From assembly GCF_000756305.1 (NCBI RefSeq), contig NZ_JRFE01000006.1:252913-316912 (forward strand): a stretch of DNA of 64,000 bases, written 5' to 3'. The position numbers and the translations under genes are program-made. Below the pieces are notes generated by a model. The model was given only the letters and a program-made list of their open reading frames with translations. It was not told the DNA's origin and did no database searches. The stretch comes from Myxosarcina sp. GI1. Lineage in GTDB: Bacteria; Cyanobacteriota; Cyanobacteriia; Cyanobacteriales; Xenococcaceae. This document shows, piece by piece, positions 8,546-16,502 of the stretch (position 1 is its first letter; each line of letters starts with the position of its first letter).

Positions 8546-9235
8546 ATGAAAACTATCTTGCCTAATAGAAAAGAAGCAGGTCGCAGGTTAGCCAAACAAC
8601 TTACTAGTTATGCCAATCATCCTCAAGCAATAGTATTAGGATTACCTCGTGGTGGCGTACCAGTAGCCCACGAACTTGCTAGAGAATTAAATCTACCTTT
8701 AGATGTTTGTCTGGTAAAAAAATTATGGCTACCCAATTTTTCCGAAACGGCAATAGGTGCGATCGCCGAAGATGCTTTAGTACATGACTACAGTGGCAAC
8801 GTTGCCATTATTGATGAAAATACAACTCAAATTCATCAAGTTGCTTCCCAACAACTTAAAGCGATCGCAGCTAGAGAAAAAGCCGAGTTGAGGTGGCGCG
8901 ATCGCTGTTACCGTAGCTTTCGTCCCATGCTCAAAGTTCGCGGTCGCATTATTATTCTGGTCGATGATGGTATGGCTACTGGCTGTACCATACACGCAGC
9001 CGTTACTGCCTTGCGTCAGCACCAGCCAGACAAAATCATTGTTGCCATTCCAGTGGCATCTTCAATGGCGATCGAACGCTCGAAATCTCAGGTAGATAAG
9101 GTTGTTTGTTTGCTTACACCAAAACATTTCCAGGCAATAGGCTTTAGTTACGAAAATTTTCCCACAATAACCGACTGCCAAGTATGCGATTTACTATCGC
9201 AAGAAACTCAGAAAAGTTTAGTTGCAACTTATTAA
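8546..9235 (+). CDS. Phosphoribosyltransferase-domain protein
   Basis: Type I PRTase fold: LGLPRGGVPVAHELARELN near residue 33, and the PRPP-binding loop IIILVDDGMATGCTIHAAV near 140. Such stand-alone PRTases often sit in bacterial stress islands beside UspA, Hsp20 or dienelactone-hydrolase genes; the substrate is not known. 229 residues, normal for the group. A copy of the island promoter module is 48 bp upstream. The stop is 31 bp before the FtsH relic. Confidence 0.85.
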   Translation: MKTILPNRKEAGRRLAKQLTSYANHPQAIVLGLPRGGVPVAHELARELNLPLDVCLVKKLWLPNFSETAIGAIAEDALVHDYSGNVAIIDENTTQIHQVASQQLKAIAAREKAELRWRDRCYRSFRPMLKVRGRIIILVDDGMATGCTIHAAVTALRQHQPDKIIVAIPVASSMAIERSKSQVDKVVCLLTPKHFQAIGFSYENFPTITDCQVCDLLSQETQKSLVATY

Positions 9236-9266
9236 ATTAACAGCTTTATTTTTGGAAGTATTACCA

Positions 9267-9903
9267 ATGCCCAAACACCAAGACCGCCCCAGTAAATCGC
9301 CACAAGCCAGGCAATTAGGTTGGACTTTAATTGTCACCTCAACAATACTGATTTTGTTTAGCTTGTTTTTACCTGCAACCTCGCCACAGTCTCAACCTTA
9401 CAGCAAGTTTATCGACTTAGTTCGAGCCGATCGCGTCGAGCGAGTACAAATTGGTTCCAATCGCATCGAATACGTTCTCAAAACGCAAGCAGTTGGCAAC
9501 AAAACAGAGCAAGTTTATACTACGGTACCAGTAGCCCAGGATACGGAGTTACCCAAAATTCTCCGTCAGCATCAGGTAGAATTTTCGGCTACTCCTGTAA
9601 ATGGTGGTATTTGTCACTCTTTACGGGATGAGCGATCGCTTGGGACCTATTGCTTTTGAAAAAATCCAGCAGCAGTTTCTTGAAGGTATAACCAACCCTC
9701 GTCGTCAAGTTAGCCCTCACATTGCCGAAACCATCGATCGCGAAGTTAAATTAGTTATTGATGGCGCGCACCAAGTTGCCCTAAAAATTCTGCAAGAAAA
9801 CCAAGAACTTTTAGCAACCCTAGCTGGAATTCTCTTAGAACGTGAGACTTTAGAAGGAGAACAGCTGCGATCGATAAATTATTACCCCAGGAAATTACTT
9901 TGA
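9267..9903 (+). pseudogene. ftsH: FtsH remnant: N-terminal and C-terminal ends joined
   Basis: From ATG 9267 the frame gives an FtsH N-terminus: a membrane helix (LIVTSTILILFSLFL) and the FtsH_ext segment YSKFIDLVRADRVERVQIG, YTTVPVAQDTELPKILRQH. At about 9600 it changes frame and continues as the end of the M41 protease domain: VTLYGMSDRLGPIAFEK, ISPHIAETIDREVK-like, LEGEQLRS. The AAA ATPase, SRH and HEXXH protease centre (some 400 residues) are deleted, so it cannot be a protease. It runs straight into hypD; its TGA (9901-9903) overlaps the TTG where the hypD frame could restart. Confidence 0.85.
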
Positions 9904-10832
9904 TTCATGGTCCTGGTTGTCCTGTTTGCGTTACCTCGGTAGATTTAATCGATAAAGCGATCGCAATTGCCGCGCTCTCAGAAGTTACGTTTTGCTCGTT
10001 TGGCGATATGCTGCGCGTACCTGGGAGTAACAGTAAAGATTTACTCTCGGTCAAAGCCTCGGGAGGAGATGTTAGAGTCGTTTATTCCCCCCTCGATGCT
10101 TTAAAGATCGCACTTCAAAACCCAGAACGACAAGTTGTGTTTTTTGCCGTAGGATTTGAAACTACGGTTCCGACAACGGCAATGGCGGTATATCAAGCTA
10201 AGCAGATGAAATTGGACAACTTTTTTTTACTGGTAGCTCACGTATTGGTACCGCCAGCAATGGAAATGATTTTAGCATCGCCCAATAACCGTGTTAGAGG
10301 ATTTTTAGCGGCTGGTCATGTCTGCACGATAACGGGATATGAAGCATATTATCCTATAGCCAGGAAATATGGCGTACCAATTGTAGTTACTGGATTCGAG
10401 CCTGTAGATCTTCTTCAGGGAATTTATATGTGCGTCAGGCAACTAGAAGCAGGAAGTATGGAAGTTGAAAATCAGTACAGTCGTTCTGTTAGACTTCAAG
10501 GTAATAGAGCGGCACGGAAATTAGTTGCCCAAATATTTGAAACTGTTCCTCAGCAGTGGCGTGGCATGGGAACTATTGCTAATAGCGGTTTGAGACTGCG
10601 AGATGAATACGGTCAATTTGATGCCTTAGAAAATTTCCAGCTTGAAAATTCAACTACCAAGGAATCATCAAACTGTATTAGCGGCTCGATTTTGCAAGGC
10701 ACAACAAAACCCCATCAGTGTCAAGCTTTTGGTACTAGCTGTACTCCAGAACACCCTTTAGGCGCGCCAATGGTATCTTCTGAAGGTGCTTGTGCTGCTT
10801 ATTATCGTTATCGGCAATTAGTCAGTAATTAG
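9900..10832 (+). CDS. hypD: HypD, N-terminally truncated (probably non-functional)
   Basis: HypD with HypC assembles the Fe(CN)2CO unit of [NiFe] hydrogenases. Seen: [43 protein letters not shown], and a normal C-terminus with [22 protein letters not shown]. The homologous frame begins abruptly at 9867 ([11 protein letters not shown]) with an upstream stop at 9843, no ATG, and FtsH coding sequence before it. About 50-60 residues are lost, including the IMEVCGGQTHAI block whose Cys is essential in E. coli HypD. Even if TTG 9900 were used, the protein should not mature a hydrogenase. Another hypD may exist elsewhere. Confidence 0.9.
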   Translation: MIHGPGCPVCVTSVDLIDKAIAIAALSEVTFCSFGDMLRVPGSNSKDLLSVKASGGDVRVVYSPLDALKIALQNPERQVVFFAVGFETTVPTTAMAVYQAKQMKLDNFFLLVAHVLVPPAMEMILASPNNRVRGFLAAGHVCTITGYEAYYPIARKYGVPIVVTGFEPVDLLQGIYMCVRQLEAGSMEVENQYSRSVRLQGNRAARKLVAQIFETVPQQWRGMGTIANSGLRLRDEYGQFDALENFQLENSTTKESSNCISGSILQGTTKPHQCQAFGTSCTPEHPLGAPMVSSEGACAAYYRYRQLVSN

Positions 10833-11002
10833 TAGGTGGTGAATTATGATTTTAGTCTTTAAGTTTGTAGCGATCGCCAAGTAGAGCTACAGATTTCTTC
10901 AAAAGTAGTGCGAGAATGGCAAAAAGCTATCTGCTTCGCTCTTAGTTGCGATCTGCATTATCCAATCGCTTTTACAAAAATATCTTTTTTATCTATCTAA
11001 AA

Positions 11003-11056
11003 CATCGTAGCGATTTAGCTGACGAACAATGGAAAGTAATCAAAACTCGGATGTGA
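11003..11056 (+). pseudogene. Transposase N-terminal scrap (IS5-type)
   Basis: HRSDLADEQWKVIKTRM then a stop: this matches the opening of IS5-group transposases (SDL-T/A-D-E-Q-W). Eighteen codons only, so tentative. The remainder of 10833-11083 shows nothing. Confidence 0.35.
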
Positions 11057-11083
11057 GTCTATAGATTGTATCAATAGATTGTA

Positions 11084-12793
11084 TCAATCTTCAAATGTCG
11101 ATCTTCTTTCTTCAAAAGCAGCGATCGCCGTATGTAAAGTAGGGTAAATATGTTCGGCTGAATTATTTTTAAGAAACTTGGCTCGTTTGAGTTCCAGATA
11201 TAAATCCTGTTTAACTCGCGTCATTACAAAAACTATGTTTTTCGCAGCTAGTTCATTTCTCAGTTCCGATAGCATATCGATAGCAGTGATATCGATTTCT
11301 ACATTGGCTTCCATGTTCAGCACGAACCATTCAACGGGATGTAGTTCTGCTTCAATAGCTTCGAGCGATCGCCGTTTGAAGTTCTCGGCATTGGCAAAAC
11401 ACAAAGGCGCATCGTAACGATAAATTACCAAACCAGGTACTGTCTTCGCTCCTTCCCAATCGTCGATATCGTGAAATCCTGCCAAACTGGGAACCGTACC
11501 TAAAACCGCATCGTGGGGACGGGCAACTCTAGAAAATAACTCAATTACCGACAAACTAACCGCAATCCCCACACCAACTAAAATATCAGTTATCAATACT
11601 GCTAGCGTCGTAGCGATCGCTAAAATAAACTCACTACGGCGGAATTTATATAGCCTGATAAATTCTTCAACTTCAATTAATTTGGTAGCAGCATAGATAA
11701 CGATTGCACCCAAAGCAGCATTGGGAAACAGTGCCAGTATCGGACGCAGAAACAATAGCACCAAAATTACTGCCACCATTGCCACCAGAGAAAATAGCTG
11801 ACTTTTACTCCCCAAAGAATCGCCAATGACGGTACGACTACCGCTACTACTGATAGGAAACCCCTGCATCAAGCCGTTACCAAAATTAGCCACCCCCAAA
11901 GCCAAGAGTTCTTGATTGGCATCGATTTTATAGTTATTGCGATTGGCAAAAGCTCTAGCCGTCAGTACGTTATCGGAATAACCGACGATGGATATGCCTA
12001 TGGCAGAAGCAACTAGAGTACCCAGATCGTTTAACGATACTTGAGGAATAGCAAAGCCAGGCAAACCCGCAGGTATTTCTCCTACGATTGCCACACCGCG
12101 AGTATCGAGTTTGAAAATAGCTACTGCTATTGTGGACAGTAAAACAGCGATTAAAGGTATGGGTGCATTAGGAAAGCGACGCTGAAAGCCAAACAAAAAT
12201 ACCAAAACCAAGATGCTTAAAATTAGCGTGGGAGAATGAGCTTGCTGTAGCTTACCGATAAATTCGCCAACCTGACTGAAAAAAGCGTCGGTTTCGATTT
12301 CAATTTTGCCAATCTTGCCTAGTTGTCCCCCTATCATAATTAGGGCAATGCCAGCCATATAACCAATTAAAACGGGTTTGGAGAGTAAATCGGCTAAAAA
12401 ACCCAATCTGGCAAAATAGCTAACAATACAGATAACGCCCATAATTATTGCTAGTAAAGCAGCAAGGCTAATGTAGGTTTCGCTTCTAGCTGCGGCTAAA
12501 GGTGCTATTGCTACGGCTGTCATCACGGCGGTACTAGATTCGGGACCGATAGAAAGCTGTGGCGAAGAGCCAAATACTGCATAAATAACCATCGGCGGTA
12601 AAATCGCCCATAACCCTGCTACTGGTTCGACTCCTGCTAATTCTCCATATGCCATACATTGCGGTATTAAATAAGCTGCCACCGTCAAACCCGCTAATAC
12701 ATCGCCCCGCAACCATTCCCGACGATAAGAAAGCAATTGTTTTAAACTCGGTAGCGCAACAGCATTCAATCTACGGGACTGGGCTTTGGTCAT
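11084..12793 (-). CDS. SulP-family anion permease (BicA/sulfate type) with STAS domain
   Basis: Inner-membrane transporter of the SLC26/SulP family: ten or more hydrophobic segments over residues ~25-430, with AAYLIPQCMAYGELAGVEP and GNGLMQGFPISSSGSRTVIGDS motifs, then a cytoplasmic STAS domain at ~450-560. Cyanobacterial members include the sodium-dependent bicarbonate carrier BicA and sulfate permeases; sequence alone does not choose between them. Length 569 is usual. ATG 12793 is followed by the hydrophilic start MTKAQSRRLNA. Transcribed away from the hypD side and downstream of hoxY on the same strand. Confidence 0.85.
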   Translation of the reverse strand: MTKAQSRRLNAVALPSLKQLLSYRREWLRGDVLAGLTVAAYLIPQCMAYGELAGVEPVAGLWAILPPMVIYAVFGSSPQLSIGPESSTAVMTAVAIAPLAAARSETYISLAALLAIIMGVICIVSYFARLGFLADLLSKPVLIGYMAGIALIMIGGQLGKIGKIEIETDAFFSQVGEFIGKLQQAHSPTLILSILVLVFLFGFQRRFPNAPIPLIAVLLSTIAVAIFKLDTRGVAIVGEIPAGLPGFAIPQVSLNDLGTLVASAIGISIVGYSDNVLTARAFANRNNYKIDANQELLALGVANFGNGLMQGFPISSSGSRTVIGDSLGSKSQLFSLVAMVAVILVLLFLRPILALFPNAALGAIVIYAATKLIEVEEFIRLYKFRRSEFILAIATTLAVLITDILVGVGIAVSLSVIELFSRVARPHDAVLGTVPSLAGFHDIDDWEGAKTVPGLVIYRYDAPLCFANAENFKRRSLEAIEAELHPVEWFVLNMEANVEIDITAIDMLSELRNELAAKNIVFVMTRVKQDLYLELKRAKFLKNNSAEHIYPTLHTAIAAFEERRSTFED

Positions 12794-12994
12794 GGGGCGA
12801 TCGCTGGTTGTTCAATCAATAAAATGTATCATAGCTTACCAAAGCTCATTAATTTTGGTTTTAAGACAATTACTTGAAGTTGGCGCGGCATAAACTAAGC
12901 TAATAACTAAGAACGCCATTGGCTGTAATGATTTGAGAAATTTCCCCTATCTTTTTCGCTTAACAAAGTCCCAGAAGTTGCATTTAAAAGACCG

Positions 12995-13537
12995 CTAACC
13001 AAATCTAATTTGTTCTCCTGTTAACTTTGGTATTCCAACTGCTAACAGAGATTCTAAAGCCTCACGAATACGTTGGGCATCGGGGGGACAGCCAGGAAGA
13101 TAGAGATCTACGGTTACTACCGTATGGACTGGCTGCACTTGGTCTAACAAAGTTGGAACTATTTCTGGTTCGTGGGGTATTTGGTTCTGAATGTCGGCAG
13201 CTTCCTGGTAGCAACGCTGAAGTACAGACTCAGTATCGCCAACCAGATTTCGCATTGCAGTAACATTACCAGTAACCGCACAGTCGCCGAAAGAAACTAA
13301 AATTTTAGAGCGATCGCGCACGCTTTTTATCAGTTCTAAATTATCCTCGTTAGCTACCGCACCTTCTACTAAGACTAGATCGACCCCTTCGGGATATTCT
13401 TTGACATCGGCAAAAGGACTATAAACCAAATCTACTCTAGCAGCTAGCTCGAACAGCCATTCATCTAAATCTAAAAAAGACATGTGACAGCCAGAACAGC
13501 TGCCAAGCCATACGGTTGCGAGTTTTAATTTGTTCAT
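12995..13537 (-). CDS. hoxY: HoxY, small subunit of bidirectional [NiFe] hydrogenase
   Basis: Carries the proximal 4Fe-4S cluster that links the NiFe centre in HoxH to HoxU. Cys ligands: WLGSCSGCHMSFLDLDEWL near residue 12, SFGDCAVTGN near 85, and LYLPGCPPDAQRI near 150. Length 180. ATG 13537 is preferred to the TTG two codons upstream. It follows hoxU and a small membrane-protein gene on the minus strand, presumably in one transcript from the promoter module at 14595. Confidence 0.93.
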   Translation of the reverse strand: MNKLKLATVWLGSCSGCHMSFLDLDEWLFELAARVDLVYSPFADVKEYPEGVDLVLVEGAVANEDNLELIKSVRDRSKILVSFGDCAVTGNVTAMRNLVGDTESVLQRCYQEAADIQNQIPHEPEIVPTLLDQVQPVHTVVTVDLYLPGCPPDAQRIREALESLLAVGIPKLTGEQIRFG

Positions 13538-13539
13538 TG

Positions 13540-13764
13540 TCAATGGTTAGTGATTAACAGGCAAGTTGAAAACCAGAGAGAAGTTGTTTGAACTCCAGAT
13601 TTTTGACAGCTACTTCGTGCCATTCTTTGACTACTGTCATTGGTTTCGGTAATGGTAGCGATCGCAGGTGCGGTCGTTAAATGGGCGATAATTAAAAATA
13701 GAATTAGAGTAGCGATCGCCAAAGTAATTCCCCATTCAAGATCCTGTAAGATATGACGCAACAT
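13540..13764 (-). CDS. Small membrane protein between hoxU and hoxY
   Basis: 74 codons; one membrane helix (GITLAIATLILFLIIAHL, residues ~12-30), then a polar tail. GGGAG is correctly placed before ATG 13764. Its stop overlaps the region just before the hoxY ATG. Extra small genes inside hox operons are common in cyanobacteria, but I do not recognise this one; the last ~20 residues, rich in Ser/Thr/Leu, may be read-through of spacer DNA. Confidence 0.5.
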   Translation of the reverse strand: MLRHILQDLEWGITLAIATLILFLIIAHLTTAPAIATITETNDSSQRMARSSCQKSGVQTTSLWFSTCLLITNH

Positions 13765-13808
13765 TTGGTTTATCTCCCAAATCGAAATTATCGACTAATC
13801 ACTAACTA

Positions 13809-14531
13809 CTAACTTTGAACCAGCCATTCTCCTTTCTTCCTCGCAGTAGTAATAAACTCCAGCTTGGTTCTTTCTTTGGTCATTTCTCCTACCGTCGAAC
13901 CTCTAGCAAAAATTGCTCCCGTCGGACAAGCCATAAGACATTTACCGCAGGAGGTGCAGCTGTCGGCACTACCCCAAGGACGATCTAAATCGGTAATTAC
14001 ATTAGAATTATGTCCCCTACCTGCCATATCCCAGGTGTGTGCGCCCTCTATTTCATCGCAGACTCTAATGCAGCGCGTACACAACACACAGCGATTGCGA
14101 TCGATACCAAAGCGAGCGTGGGATAAATCTACGCTACGCTGGGGAAACTGATAGGCTAAACTAACGTGTTCCATACCCATTTCTACCGCCAAATCTTGTA
14201 ACTCGCAGTTGCCGTTAGCCACACAGACGGCACAGATATGATTGCCTTCGGCAAACAGCAGTTCGATAATAGTGCGACGGTACTTTTGCAAACGTTCGGT
14301 GTTAGTCTGAATCTCCATCCCTTCAGCTACTTTGGTAACGCAAGCAGGTTGAAGCTTGTTGCTACCAGCAATTTCCACCAGGCACAAGCGACAGGCACCA
14401 ACTTCCGATACTCCTTCTAAATAACAGAGAGTAGGAATGTGAATACCCGCATCCCTCGCAGCCTCTAAAATAGTTTCAGATTCTCTAGCACTAACAAGGC
14501 GATCGTTAATAGTTAAGGTTTTGACTGCCAC
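13809..14531 (-). CDS. hoxU: HoxU, Fe-S diaphorase subunit of bidirectional hydrogenase
   Basis: Electron-transfer subunit between HoxF and HoxY, homologous to the N-terminus of NuoG. In order: 2Fe-2S ligands in [18 protein letters not shown] (33-50) and ACVTK, the His-Cys3 cluster [15 protein letters not shown] (~98-110), and two 4Fe-4S sets, [11 protein letters not shown] (~145) and [12 protein letters not shown] (~193). Length 240 is normal. The start is GTG at 14531. A copy of the island promoter module lies 34 bp upstream, making this the clearest direct link between the module and hydrogenase. Confidence 0.94.
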   Translation of the reverse strand: MAVKTLTINDRLVSARESETILEAARDAGIHIPTLCYLEGVSEVGACRLCLVEIAGSNKLQPACVTKVAEGMEIQTNTERLQKYRRTIIELLFAEGNHICAVCVANGNCELQDLAVEMGMEHVSLAYQFPQRSVDLSHARFGIDRNRCVLCTRCIRVCDEIEGAHTWDMAGRGHNSNVITDLDRPWGSADSCTSCGKCLMACPTGAIFARGSTVGEMTKERTKLEFITTARKKGEWLVQS

Positions 14532-14564
14532 TGTAACTAAGGTTTGTCTTTTGTTTTGTAACTA

Positions 14565-14595
14565 TTGATAGACCAACAATTTGAGAAAGTTGTGA
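14565..14595 (-). promoter_or_regulatory. Island promoter module, copy 6 (hoxU-hoxY operon)
   Basis: On the minus strand: TCACAA-N4-CTCAA-N10-TATCAA, ending 34 bp before the hoxU GTG. Confidence 0.7.
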
Positions 14596-14611
14596 AGCTT
14601 TTAGGCAATAA

Positions 14612-15439
14612 CTAACTGAATTTTGCCCGCTCGATGGACGATTGAAAAAATTCCCAGTATTTATCCGTACCGAACCACCACCCCGCGCTTATTTTTGCAG
14701 GGATAGTATAACCATCAAAAGTTTTTTCTTCTCTTGTTTCTCCCCCAAAGGTAATATATTGCCAATTACTATCTTCGGTTTTGTCTCCCCAACGTGGCAA
14801 AGATAACTTGAGTAAACTGCCATCAGAAGCAATAGTCAACGTTAAGTTTATAGGCTCGTTATCGATCTTGAAATTAGCTTGAATAATATTATCGGCGATC
14901 GCCTGCCAAGCTACATTATGCTGTGGTAACAATGCCGACGGTAGCCAAATATACTCTGCCCCCATTCTTCCTACGGCAGAGCGATCGATATTTTTATTTT
15001 GGGCATTGACTAACGGCAGCAAACCCCACAAAAAAAATCTCATTCTGCCTTTACTTTGACTGTAGTAATCCGCACCGCTAAAGCTCATGCTTGCTTTGCC
15101 TATACTTGCCTTCCAAACGAAACCAGGAGGAGTAGTAGAAATAATTTGTGAAGCATTCATTGGTAGCCAGTCTGCATCTGGTTTGAGGCAAAAACTACCA
15201 CTCATTTCTAGTTCTACACAAGCAGCTATAGGCGTTCCAGGTGCGATCGCGTGTAAGAAATATCTTCGTACTGGTTCATCTAAGTCTGCAACCATGTCTG
15301 GAGTAAAGACTGCATTTGTAGGCTGAGACTTAAGAGAACGCCAGATTTTATTAACCGAGCGATTGTATTTAACGCTAATTACTAAGAAAATCGAACATCC
15401 AACAATAGCAATTGCAACAATAACTAATATAATTTTCAT
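14612..15439 (-). CDS. DUF6544-like membrane-anchored protein
   Basis: N-terminal membrane segment (IILVIVAIAIVGCSIFLVISV) followed by a soluble domain: DEPVRRYFLHAIAPGTPI near residue 55, FVWKASIGKASMSFSGADYY, RMGAEYIWLPSALLP, and GYTIPAKISAGWWFG near the end. This pattern fits the uncharacterised DUF6544 (formerly DUF6920-like) family. Role unknown. It reads toward hoxU with a 17-bp gap to the promoter module, so hoxU need not depend on it. Confidence 0.65.
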   Translation of the reverse strand: MKIILVIVAIAIVGCSIFLVISVKYNRSVNKIWRSLKSQPTNAVFTPDMVADLDEPVRRYFLHAIAPGTPIAACVELEMSGSFCLKPDADWLPMNASQIISTTPPGFVWKASIGKASMSFSGADYYSQSKGRMRFFLWGLLPLVNAQNKNIDRSAVGRMGAEYIWLPSALLPQHNVAWQAIADNIIQANFKIDNEPINLTLTIASDGSLLKLSLPRWGDKTEDSNWQYITFGGETREEKTFDGYTIPAKISAGWWFGTDKYWEFFQSSIERAKFS

Positions 15440-15476
15440 ATAGAGTCACAAATTACAAACCACTAACGACTAACCT

Positions 15477-15507
15477 TCACAACATCCTCAAAATATTTTA
15501 CTAAACC
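15477..15507 (+). promoter_or_regulatory. Island promoter module, copy 7 (Hsp20 relic)
   Basis: TCACAA-N4-CTCAA-N10-TAAACC, 49 bp before the former hsp20 ATG. The last base of the -10 departs from consensus. It might still transcribe the SnoaL-like gene and hypF downstream. Confidence 0.6.
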
Positions 15508-15555
15508 TGTAAATGTAAGCTTCAAATCACTACGTAAAAATTTTGGAGGTTAACT

Positions 15556-15778
15556 ATGACAATAAAAAGAAGAAAAGAAAACCGAAGTCAAAGACAAAAA
15601 ATACTTTCACTCTGAATTTCATTACGGTAAGTTTGAGAGGGTTATTCCACTGCCTATGACTATTAAAACCGATGAAATTAAATCAAACTTTAAAAAAGGT
15701 GTTTTAACTCTTACTTTACCCAAAGTAAAAGATGCACCGAAAAAATCGGTGAAAGTCAATCTAAATAATAGTCATTAG
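15556..15778 (+). pseudogene. Hsp20 (alpha-crystallin) remnant
   Basis: The original ribosome site (TGGAGG) and ATG 15556 survive, but the frame soon stops. A second frame, open from 15566 without a start, encodes the C-terminal half of a small heat-shock protein: EEKKTEVKDKKYFHSEFHYG, FERVIPLPMTIKTDEI, FKKGVLTLTLPKV. The N-terminal half is deleted. Confidence 0.85.
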
Positions 15779-15988
15779 TTGGTAGTTGGTGGTTATAACT
15801 ATCAGTGTCCCGAAGTATGCAATATATACTGTGCTACAGCCAATCCTGTAGAAGTAATTGTGGCTGAAAATCAACAAGGACGAGGAATTATGGGGGTAAT
15901 CGATGGCTTTGCTCCCAAAGGCGTAGAAGGGAAACAAGATATCCAAACCCGTCACAGTTTATTGCGTCAGATTGGATACGAGTTATAA
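15779..15988 (+). pseudogene. Adenosine-specific kinase family (PF04008) C-terminal remnant
   Basis: [38 protein letters not shown] and the terminal LLRQIGYEL are diagnostic for the end of the small ~160-residue adenosine-specific kinase family (DUF355). About 95 N-terminal residues are missing; the preceding bases (TTAGTTGGTAGTTGGTGG) are spacer repeat. The TTG at 15779 gives a frame but not a working protein. It lies directly after the Hsp20 relic, so two genes lost their fronts side by side. Confidence 0.8.
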
Positions 15989-16014
15989 GCCTTGTTCGGC
16001 AGGAGATATCCATT

Positions 16015-16401
16015 ATGACTGATGCGAAAGAAATTCTTAAAGAAATGTGCCAGAGATATCAGGATGCAGTTAACGCTAACGATTCCCAGATATATCGCCA
16101 GCTATTTGCTACAGACGCGATTAGAATTCCTCCAGGAGCTATGCCAGAACATGGTGTAGATGAGATTGCCAAAAGCGAGCAAAAGGACTATGACGTTGCT
16201 AAATGGACTGTCAAAGTGACACCTGTTGATGCCCTAATGATTGGCGAGAAATGGGTTTACGGAATTGCTCATGGTGATGTTCGTACTGTTGCTCGCGCTG
16301 ATGGTGCGACAAAATCATTCCAAACCACTAAGACCTGGCTTTTTCACCAAGAAGACTCAGGAAAATGGTCGATTGTAAGACAGATCTGGAATCTCAAATA
16401 A
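16015..16401 (+). CDS. SnoaL-like / DUF4440 NTF2-fold protein
   Basis: 128 residues with the NTF2-like pattern: LKEMCQRYQDAVNANDSQIY at the start, LFATDAIRIPPG, a central strand with WTVKVTPVDALMIGEKWVYG, and KTWLFHQEDSGKWSIVRQIW at the end. The family includes ketosteroid-isomerase-like enzymes and stress-associated proteins; no active-site assignment is possible. GGAGATA lies before ATG 16015. It precedes hypF by 101 bp and may share its transcript. Confidence 0.75.
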   Translation: MTDAKEILKEMCQRYQDAVNANDSQIYRQLFATDAIRIPPGAMPEHGVDEIAKSEQKDYDVAKWTVKVTPVDALMIGEKWVYGIAHGDVRTVARADGATKSFQTTKTWLFHQEDSGKWSIVRQIWNLK

Positions 16402-16502
16402 TTTACCAGAGGTAGAAAATGATGAATGTAGTTCGTCATACAAATGCGGGTAAGCTATCGAGACTTAGATTCCTCTTGGAAGAGACTAATCCATAAATAA
16501 TT

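Noticed and set aside
12860..12945. Module-like sequence upstream of the SulP gene
   Set aside because: Only CTTCAA or TTCTCAAA pieces match; spacing and the first half-site are absent.
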